This document shows, one piece after another, positions 16,035-20,923 of a stretch of DNA of 20,923 nt; position 1 is the first letter of the stretch; every line of letters starts with the position of its first letter. The DNA comes from a bacterium (lineage in GTDB: Bacteria; Bacillota; Bacilli; Lactobacillales; Streptococcaceae), in contig CAJNDF010000014.1 of assembly GCA_905221455.1 (NCBI GenBank), positions 1-20,923 of the forward strand, in the 5' to 3' direction. The translations under genes were made by a program, and so were the position numbers. The notes under the pieces were generated by a model. The model saw nothing but the letters and a program-made list of their open reading frames with translations, made no database searches and had not been told where the DNA came from.

Positions 16035-16042
16035 TGCGAATA
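16035..16042 (+). promoter_or_regulatory. SigX (ComX) box of the cgl operon
   Basis: TGCGAATA fits the late-competence consensus TACGAATA with one change, preceded by a T-rich tract. It lies 20 bp before the cglA ATG. No SigA promoter is seen, so the operon should be silent outside competence. Confidence 0.85.
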
Positions 16043-16062
16043 GTATAGGTGAGGAGGTAAGT

Positions 16063-17004
16063 ATGGTTCAAGAAATTGCACAAGAAATCATTCGTTCGGC
16101 CCGGAAAAAAGGGGCGCAAGACATTTATTTTGTCCCCAAGTTAGACGCCTATGAGCTTCATATGAGGGTAGGAGACGAGCGCTGTAAAATCGGTTGTTAT
16201 GATTTTGAAAAGTTTGCGGCCGTCATCAGTCACTTTAAGTTTGTAGCTGGTATGAATGTTGGAGAAAAGCGACGTAGTCAACTTGGTTCCTGCGATTATG
16301 CCTATGACGATAAGATGGCGTCACTACGTTTGTCCACCGTTGGCGATTATCGAGGTCATGAGAGTTTAGTTATTCGCTTGTTGCATGATGAGGAGCAGGA
16401 TTTGCATTTTTGGTTTCAGGATATTGACGAATTGGGCAATCAGTACAGGCAACGGGGTCTCTATCTCTTTGCTGGACCAGTCGGCAGTGGCAAGACGACC
16501 TTGATGCACGAATTAGCCAAGTCTCTCTTTAAAGGACAACAAGTCATGTCCATAGAAGATCCTGTCGAAATCAAGCAGGACGACATGCTCCAGTTACAGT
16601 TGAATGAGGCAATCGGACTAACCTATGAAAATTTGATCAAGCTTTCCTTACGTCATCGACCAGACCTCCTGATTATCGGAGAAATTCGAGACAGCGAGAC
16701 GGCGCGTGCAGTGGTCAGAGCTAGTTTGACAGGGGCGACAGTCTTTTCAACCATTCATGCCAAGAGTATTCGAGGTGTTTATGAGCGCTTGCTGGAGTTG
16801 GGTGTGAGTGAGGAGGAATTAGCAGTCATTCTGCAAGGTGTCTGCTACCAGAGATTGATCGGGGGAGGAGGAATTGTTGATTTTGCAAACAAAGACTATC
16901 AAGAACACCAGCCAACTAGCTGGAATGAACAGATTGACCAGCTTCTTAAAGATGGACATATCACAAGTCTTCAGGCTGAAACGGAAAAAATTAGCTACAG
17001 CTAA
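16063..17004 (+). CDS. cglA: Competence pilus assembly ATPase CglA (ComGA)
   Basis: A 313-residue PilT/GspE-family secretion ATPase that powers assembly of the transformation pilus at the inner face of the membrane. Walker A GPVGSGKTT is at about 138-146, the Asp box SIEDPVEI at 163-170, Walker B LLIIGEIRD at 202-210, and the His box STIHAKS at 229-235. Length matches streptococcal ComGA, which lacks the long N-terminal domain of GspE. GAGGAGG lies 8 nt before the ATG. First gene of the operon; its last 53 nt overlap cglB. Confidence 0.97.
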   Translation: MVQEIAQEIIRSARKKGAQDIYFVPKLDAYELHMRVGDERCKIGCYDFEKFAAVISHFKFVAGMNVGEKRRSQLGSCDYAYDDKMASLRLSTVGDYRGHESLVIRLLHDEEQDLHFWFQDIDELGNQYRQRGLYLFAGPVGSGKTTLMHELAKSLFKGQQVMSIEDPVEIKQDDMLQLQLNEAIGLTYENLIKLSLRHRPDLLIIGEIRDSETARAVVRASLTGATVFSTIHAKSIRGVYERLLELGVSEEELAVILQGVCYQRLIGGGGIVDFANKDYQEHQPTSWNEQIDQLLKDGHITSLQAETEKISYS

Positions 17005-17968
17005 GCAAAAAAATATCATCACCCTATTTAACAATCTCTTTTCTAGCGGTTTTCATCTGGTGGAGACTATCTCCTTTTTAGATAGGAGTGCCTTGTTGGA
17101 CAAGCAGTGCGTGACTCAGATGCGCACAGGTTTGTCTCAGGGAAAATCATTTTCAGAAATGATGGAAAGTTTGGGATTTTCAAGCGCCATTGTCACTCAG
17201 TTATCCCTAGCGGAAGTCCATGGAAATCTCCACCTGAGTTTGGGAAAGATAGAAGAGTATCTGGACAATCTGGCCAAGGTTAAGAAAAAACTAATTGAAG
17301 TAGCGACTTATCCTTTGATTTTGCTAGGTTTTCTTCTCTTAATCATGCTGGGACTACGTAACTACCTACTACCACAACTGGATAGTAGCAATATTGCCAC
17401 CCAAATCATTGGCAATCTGCCACAAATTTTTCTAGGAATGGTAGGGTTTGTTTCAGTAGGTGTCCTTTTAGCACTAACTTTTTATAAAAGAAGCTCTAAG
17501 ATGCGCGTCTTTTCTATCTTAGCACGCCTTCCCTTTCTTGGAATCTTTGTGCAGACGTATCTGACAGCCTATTACGCGCGTGAATGGGGGAATATGATTT
17601 CTCAAGGGATGGAGTTGACGCAGATTTTTCAAATGATGCAGGAACAAGGTTCCCAGCTCTTTAAAGAAATAGGTCAAGATTTGGCGCAAGCCCTACAAAA
17701 TGGTCAGGAATTTTCTCAGACGATAGGAACCTATCCTTTCTTTAAGAAAGAGTTGAGTCTTATTATCGAGTATGGAGAAGTTAAGTCCAAGCTGGGTAGT
17801 GAGTTGGAAATCTATGCTGAAAAAACTTGGGAAGCCTTTTTTACCCAAGTCAACCGCACCATGAATTTGGTGCAGCCACTGGTCTTTATCTTTGTGGCTC
17901 TGATTATCGTTTTACTTTATGCGGCAATGCTAATGCCCATGTATCAAAATATGGAGGTAAATTTTTAA
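16952..17968 (+). CDS. cglB: Competence pilus membrane platform CglB (ComGB)
   Basis: A 338-residue GspF-type polytopic protein that anchors the pilus assembly machine. Two GspF domains are visible, each followed by membrane helices: about 110-140, 155-180 and 310-332. A frame extends back to 16874, but those codons overlap cglA deeply and the ATG at 16952 gives the usual ComGB length and an N-terminus MDISQVFRLKRKK typical of the family. The overlap with cglA is 53 nt, and cglC begins 1 nt after its stop. Confidence 0.95.
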   Translation: MDISQVFRLKRKKLATAKQKNIITLFNNLFSSGFHLVETISFLDRSALLDKQCVTQMRTGLSQGKSFSEMMESLGFSSAIVTQLSLAEVHGNLHLSLGKIEEYLDNLAKVKKKLIEVATYPLILLGFLLLIMLGLRNYLLPQLDSSNIATQIIGNLPQIFLGMVGFVSVGVLLALTFYKRSSKMRVFSILARLPFLGIFVQTYLTAYYAREWGNMISQGMELTQIFQMMQEQGSQLFKEIGQDLAQALQNGQEFSQTIGTYPFFKKELSLIIEYGEVKSKLGSELEIYAEKTWEAFFTQVNRTMNLVQPLVFIFVALIIVLLYAAMLMPMYQNMEVNF

Positions 17969-17969
17969 A

Positions 17970-18293
17970 ATGAAAAAAATGATGACATTCTTGAAAAAAG
18001 CGAAAGTGAAGGCTTTCACACTTGTGGAAATGTTGGTGGTCCTTTTAATCATCAGTGTGCTTCTCTTGCTCTTTGTACCTAATTTGACCAAGCAAAAAGA
18101 GGCGGTCAATGACAAAGGAAAAGCTGCTGTTGTTAAGGTGGTGGAAAGCCAGGCAGAGCTTTATAGCTTAGATAAAAATGAAGATGCTAGCCTAAGTAAG
18201 TTACAAGCAGATGGGCGAATCACAGAAGAACAGGCTAAAGCTTATAAAGAATACCATGCTAAACAAAATACCAGTCAAACCGTTGCAGATTAA
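17970..18293 (+). CDS. cglC: Major competence pilin CglC (ComGC)
   Basis: A 107-residue type IV-like prepilin, the main subunit of the transformation pilus that takes up DNA. The leader KKAKVKA is cut by the prepilin peptidase before FTLVEMLVVLLIISVLLLLF; Glu at mature position 5 is present. The C-terminal part is charged and helical with no cysteines. The ATG follows the cglB stop by 1 nt. cglD starts inside its last 38 nt in another frame. Confidence 0.96.
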   Translation: MKKMMTFLKKAKVKAFTLVEMLVVLLIISVLLLLFVPNLTKQKEAVNDKGKAAVVKVVESQAELYSLDKNEDASLSKLQADGRITEEQAKAYKEYHAKQNTSQTVAD

Positions 18294-18690
18294 GGCTTTT
18301 ACCATGCTGGAAAGTCTCTTGGTTTTGGGACTTGTGAGTATCCTTGCCTTGAGCTTGTCCGGTTCTGTCCAGTCCACTTTTGCAGCGGTAGAGGAGCAGA
18401 TTTTCTTTATGGAGTTTGAAGAACTCTATCGGGAAACCCAAAAACGCAGTGTAGCCAGTCAGCAAAAGACTAGTCTAAACTTAGATGGGCAGACGATCAG
18501 TAACGGCAGTCAAAAGTTGACAGTTCCTAAAGGCATTCAAGCACCATCAGGCCAAAGTATTACATTTGACCGAGCTGGGGGCAATTCGTCCCTGGCTAAG
18601 GTTGAATTTCAGACCAGTAAAGGAGCGATTCGTTATCAATTATATCTAGGAAATGGAAAAATTAAACGCATTAAGGAAACAAAAAATTAG
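18256..18690 (+). CDS. cglD: Minor pseudopilin CglD (ComGD)
   Basis: A 144-residue prepilin with cleavage site IKA-FTMLESLLVLGLVS and Glu at mature position 5. The rest is a GspH-like beta-rich domain. The ATG at 18256 is chosen because it gives a normal short leader MLNKIPVKPLQIKA; an upstream in-frame ATG at 18211 would add 15 residues unlike a pilin leader. Overlaps cglC by 38 nt and cglE by 38 nt. Confidence 0.93.
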   Translation: MLNKIPVKPLQIKAFTMLESLLVLGLVSILALSLSGSVQSTFAAVEEQIFFMEFEELYRETQKRSVASQQKTSLNLDGQTISNGSQKLTVPKGIQAPSGQSITFDRAGGNSSLAKVEFQTSKGAIRYQLYLGNGKIKRIKETKN

Positions 18691-18955
18691 GGCAGTGATT
18701 TTACTGGAAGCAGTAGTCGCTCTAGCTATCTTTGCCAGTATTGCTACCCTTCTTTTGGGACAAATTCAGAAAAATAGGCAAGAAGAAGCAAAAGTTTTGC
18801 AAAAGGAAGAAGTCTTGCGTGTAGCTAAGATGGCCCTGCAGACAGGACACAATCAGGTAAACATCAACGGAGTTGAGATTCAGGTGTTTTCTAGTGAAAA
18901 GGGATTGGAGGTTTATCATGGTTCAGAACAGTTATTGGCTATCAAAGAGCCATAA
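18653..18955 (+). CDS. cglE: Minor pseudopilin CglE (ComGE)
   Basis: A 100-residue prepilin-like protein. The site reads [17 protein letters not shown]: Val instead of Phe at mature position 1, with Glu at position 5. The family is short and poorly conserved. Its ATG lies within cglD, so translation is coupled; the 3' end overlaps cglF by 38 nt. Confidence 0.88.
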   Translation: MEKLNALRKQKIRAVILLEAVVALAIFASIATLLLGQIQKNRQEEAKVLQKEEVLRVAKMALQTGHNQVNINGVEIQVFSSEKGLEVYHGSEQLLAIKEP

Positions 18956-19379
18956 AATCAAGGCTTTTACCCTGTTAGAATCCCTGATTGCCCTCATTGT
19001 CATCAGTGGAAGCTTACTTCTCTTTCAAGCCATGAGTCAGCTCCTCATTTCAGAAGTTCGTTATCAGCAGCAAAGCGAGCAAAAAGAGTGGCTCTTATTT
19101 GTAGACCAGTTGGAGGCAGAATTAGACCGTTCACAGTTCGAAAAAGTAGAAGGCAATCGTATCTATATGAAGCAGGATGGTAAGGATATCTCTATTGGTA
19201 AGTCTAAATCGGACGATTTTCGAAAAACTGATGCTAGTGGACGAGGATATCAGCCTATGATTTATGGACTCAAATCTGCACAGATTACAGAGGAAAATCA
19301 AGTGGTTCGCTTTCGTTTCCAGTTTCAAAAAGGCTTAGAAAGGGAGTTCATCTATCGTGTGGAAAAAGAAAAAAGTTAA
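18918..19379 (+). CDS. cglF: Minor pseudopilin CglF (ComGF)
   Basis: A 153-residue prepilin with site [20 protein letters not shown]. The ATG at 18918 follows GGAGG with 7-nt spacing and lies within cglE; an in-frame TTG at 18873 would add 15 residues and is rejected. The remainder matches the ComGF type: a mixed alpha/beta domain with a late RFRFQFQKG strand. Overlaps cglG by 23 nt. Confidence 0.92.
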   Translation: MVQNSYWLSKSHKIKAFTLLESLIALIVISGSLLLFQAMSQLLISEVRYQQQSEQKEWLLFVDQLEAELDRSQFEKVEGNRIYMKQDGKDISIGKSKSDDFRKTDASGRGYQPMIYGLKSAQITEENQVVRFRFQFQKGLEREFIYRVEKEKS

Positions 19380-19770
19380 GGCGGGTGTTCTCCTCTATGC
19401 AGTCACCATGGCAGCCATCTTTAGCCTTTTGTTACAATTTTACTTGAACCGACAAGTCGCCCACTATCAAGACTATGCTTTGAATAAAGAAAAGTTAGTT
19501 GCGTTTGCTATGGCTAAACGAACCAAGGATAAAGCCGAGCAAGAAAGTGGGGAACAGGTCTTTAATCTAGGTCAGGTAAGCTATCAAAACAAGAAAACAA
19601 GCTTGGTGACGACGGTTCGTACGGATAAGAGCCAATATGAGTTTCTGTTTCCTTCAGTCAAAATCAAAGAAGAGAAAACAGAGAAAAAGGAAGAGGTAGT
19701 GGCTGATCCAAGAGAAAAAGCGGAGAAGCAAAAATCAGAAGAGGAGCCTGAAAAGAAAGAGAATTCCTAG
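19357..19770 (+). CDS. cglG: Minor competence pilus protein CglG (ComGG)
   Basis: A 137-residue protein starting at GTG 19357, inside cglF, with GGGAG upstream. The N-terminus [21 protein letters not shown] has a leader-like basic stretch and one helix, but Gly at +1 and Tyr where Glu5 would be; ComGG proteins are known to be atypical. The last 40 residues are almost all Lys/Glu ([21 protein letters not shown]), an extended charged tail. It is the last gene of the operon; a weak promoter for the next gene overlaps its stop. Confidence 0.88.
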   Translation: MWKKKKVKAGVLLYAVTMAAIFSLLLQFYLNRQVAHYQDYALNKEKLVAFAMAKRTKDKAEQESGEQVFNLGQVSYQNKKTSLVTTVRTDKSQYEFLFPSVKIKEEKTEKKEEVVADPREKAEKQKSEEEPEKKENS

Positions 19771-19796
19771 TCAATTCAACTACTTTGTGCTAAACT
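19768..19796 (+). promoter_or_regulatory. Promoter predicting a leaderless methyltransferase mRNA
   Basis: TAGTCA, 17-bp spacer, TAAACT with a TGC extension. It is followed by AAAAGC then ATG, so the transcript should start at or near the ATG; there is no ribosome site. Confidence 0.5.
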
Positions 19797-19802
19797 AAAA
19801 GC

Positions 19803-20390
19803 ATGAAACATGATTTTAATCACAAAGCAGAAACTTTCGATTCACCTAAAAATATCTTCCTAGCAGACTTGGTTTATCAAGCAGTCGAGAAAGAGATTGA
19901 TCTTCTATCAGACAAAGAAATTCTGGATTTTGGTGGTGGGACGGGTCTATTAGCCTTGCCCCTAGCCAAGCAGGCTAAATCTGTCACTCTTGTAGACATT
20001 TCTGAGAGAATGCTGGAGCAGGCTCGTTTGAAAGTGGAACAGCAAGAAATCAAGAATATCCAGTTTTTGGAGCAGGATTTACTGGAAAATTCCTTGGAGA
20101 AAGAGTTTGATCTCATTGTTGTTAGTCGGGTTCTTCATCATATGCCTGATTTGGATGCAGCTCTCTCGCTGTTTCATCAGCATTTGAGGGAAGATGGACA
20201 ACTCCTTATTGCCGATTTTACCAAGACGGAAGCTAACCATCATGGATTTGATTTAGGTGAACTGGAAAACAAGCTAATGGAGCATGGTTTTTCATCTGTG
20301 CATAGTCAGACCCTCTATAGCGCCGAAGACTTGTTTCAAGGAAATTACTCAGAACTCTTTTTAACAGTAGCCCAAAAATCACTCGCCTAG
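19803..20390 (+). CDS. Class I SAM-dependent methyltransferase
   Basis: A 195-residue protein with a Rossmann-type fold. Motif I is ILDFGGGTGLLALPLA (about 40-55), motif II VTLVDISERMLEQAR (about 61-75), then QDLLEN and the motif IV region FDLIVVSRVLHHMPD. This fits the Methyltransf_11/UbiE-like group that often modifies small molecules; the substrate is unknown. It is not the N6-adenine-type methyltransferase that usually follows streptococcal comG operons. The ATG has no ribosome site and lies 6 nt after an extended -10. The final codons and stop lie inside the terminator hairpin. Confidence 0.85.
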   Translation: MKHDFNHKAETFDSPKNIFLADLVYQAVEKEIDLLSDKEILDFGGGTGLLALPLAKQAKSVTLVDISERMLEQARLKVEQQEIKNIQFLEQDLLENSLEKEFDLIVVSRVLHHMPDLDAALSLFHQHLREDGQLLIADFTKTEANHHGFDLGELENKLMEHGFSSVHSQTLYSAEDLFQGNYSELFLTVAQKSLA

Positions 20391-20408
20391 TCAGGGAGTG
20401 ATTTTTTT
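20374..20408 (+). terminator. Terminator overlapping the methyltransferase stop codon
   Basis: Stem AAAAATCACTC/GAGTGATTTTT (11 bp) and a T-tract to 20408. The TAG stop at 20388-20390 is in the loop. Confidence 0.9.
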
Positions 20409-20409
20409 G

Positions 20410-20575
20410 GTACGACGGGCATGTCGTGTATATGAGGTGTAAGTCCTCTGCGGGCACCTGCTATCGGTGAATCAAATAGTTATTCTCAAGTCTGATTATC
20501 GTGAGCTAGTGGAGTAAGGGATAGCGAAATCGTGGATATACAAACAGAAATAGCAGGGCAAATTGTATACAGTTT
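20410..20575 (+). mobile_element. 5' fragment of a class C-like group II intron
   Basis: The segment starts GTACGACGGGCATGTCG and continues with GAGGTGTAAGTCCTC, and later AAGGGATAGCG and GGGCAAA. This order of conserved blocks parallels domain I of class C introns such as that of Oceanobacillus (GUGUGCCCGGCAUGG, GGGUGAGAGUCCC, CAAGGGUGUCCG, GGCAAA). Class C introns insert just after terminator hairpins, which is exactly its position here. No reverse transcriptase frame or domain V/VI follows, so it is truncated. The right end is approximate. Confidence 0.65.
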
Positions 20576-20780
20576 TGACGTTTTTTTGTCTAGTTTTCTA
20601 GTTTGATACTAAAAAATATACACCCTTTTTGATATATATATATATATATATATATCAAAAGAAGCGATTTGCTGATTTTATTAATAATTTTTGGTATGAA
20701 TAGATTTACAGTAACATCAATGTCTCTAATGTTATACATAAAATTAAATAATAATTTTTTTGTTATGGACATATATGGAA
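20576..20780. other. AT-rich non-coding stretch before the adhesin gene
   Basis: No convincing gene on either strand. GC content is far lower than in the rest of the window. It contains the AT dinucleotide tract at 20632-20655 and otherwise only A/T runs. The one frame on the minus strand is low complexity and lacks a ribosome site. Confidence 0.6.
20627..20660. repeat. (AT)12 tract within a 34-bp perfect palindrome
   Basis: TTTTG and CAAAA flank 24 bases of alternating AT (20632-20655). It can form a 17-bp hairpin or a cruciform and is a candidate length-variable repeat about 195 bp before the adhesin ATG. Confidence 0.85.
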
Positions 20781-20809
20781 TTGACTTAATATATTTAAAG
20801 GAGTACAAT
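20781..20809 (+). promoter_or_regulatory. Promoter of the serine-rich-repeat adhesin gene
   Basis: TTGACT, 17-bp spacer, TACAAT. The leader is about 35 nt, with AAGGAG at 20839-20844. Confidence 0.75.
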
Positions 20810-20850
20810 ATAATTAGGGAAGAGTATCTTTCTGACGGAAGGAGTTAAAT

Positions 20851-20923
20851 ATGTTTTTTAGACGCCAAGAAGGTGAATATAGAGAGACGGATCGTGTGAC
20901 CCGTTTCAAGTTGATCAAGTCGG
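20851..20923 (+). CDS. Serine-rich repeat glycoprotein adhesin, N-terminus (partial)
   Basis: Only 24 codons are present before the right edge. They begin MFFRRQEGEYRETDR and continue VTRFKLIKS. This closely resembles the start of GspB/Hsa-type adhesins of oral streptococci, whose long signal peptides carry a KxYKxGKxW-like motif; the RFKLIKSG portion is that motif's left half. Such proteins are exported by the accessory SecA2/SecY2 system after O-glycosylation and bind sialoglycans or keratins. AAGGAG lies 6 nt before the ATG and a good promoter is upstream. The binding region, repeats and LPXTG anchor would lie beyond the window. Confidence 0.75.
   Translation, partial: MFFRRQEGEYRETDRVTRFKLIKS

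Noticed and set aside
20590..20808. 72-codon frame on the minus strand in the AT-rich region
   Set aside because: Low complexity, Ile/Lys/Tyr runs from the AT tract, no ribosome site.

Overview
The window reads as chromosomal DNA of a mitis-group Streptococcus (S. pneumoniae, S. pseudopneumoniae, S. mitis, S. oralis and relatives). The evidence is the low GC content, two BOX-type dispersed repeats, a competence pilus operon of cglABCDEFG type behind a SigX box, and an OatA whose length and catalytic-residue numbering fit pneumococcal OatA. The species cannot be fixed from sequence alone. An accessory Sec-type serine-rich-repeat adhesin beginning at the right edge suggests a commensal mitis-group strain or an unusual pneumococcal relative, not a standard pneumococcal reference layout.

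Layout. 1-550: the end of a tRNA operon (Phe, Tyr, Trp, His, Gln, Leu) closed by a terminator. 614-5413: a glutamate-cysteine-ligase-like protein, threonine synthase (thrC), a MATE efflux pump and a HAD phosphatase. 5582-6784: a secreted LysM protein with a zinc-peptidase-like C-terminal domain, then a terminator and BOX element 1. 7105-8666: a MarR repressor with a DUF1304 membrane protein, then pyrrolidone-carboxylate peptidase (pcp). 8780-9658 (minus): a DUF975 membrane protein, divergent from tgt (9775-10917). 11018-12835: peptidoglycan O-acetyltransferase (oatA), then BOX element 2. 13093-15985: nagA, a zinc alcohol dehydrogenase and a DUF1033 protein. 16063-19770: the seven-gene transformation pilus operon. 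19803-20390: a SAM methyltransferase. 20410-20575: what looks like the 5' end of a class C group II intron placed just after the methyltransferase terminator. After an AT-rich stretch with a 24-base AT repeat, the window ends in the first 24 codons of the adhesin.

How the parts work together. Cell-wall functions recur: LysM protein, OatA, NagA for amino-sugar salvage, the pilus and the adhesin. The clearest regulatory reads are a SigX box for the pilus operon, a NagR/DasR-type dre site on the nagA promoter, an AdcR-like palindrome upstream of the zinc alcohol dehydrogenase, and tandem palindromes at the marR promoter. Two genes (DUF975 and the methyltransferase) have an extended -10 placed exactly 6 nt before the ATG, predicting leaderless mRNAs.

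I do not claim a wholly new system. The best leads are the intron fragment at the core/adhesin junction, the frameshifted duplicate tail of the DUF975 gene, the leaderless promoters, and the orphan GCS2-like ligase.
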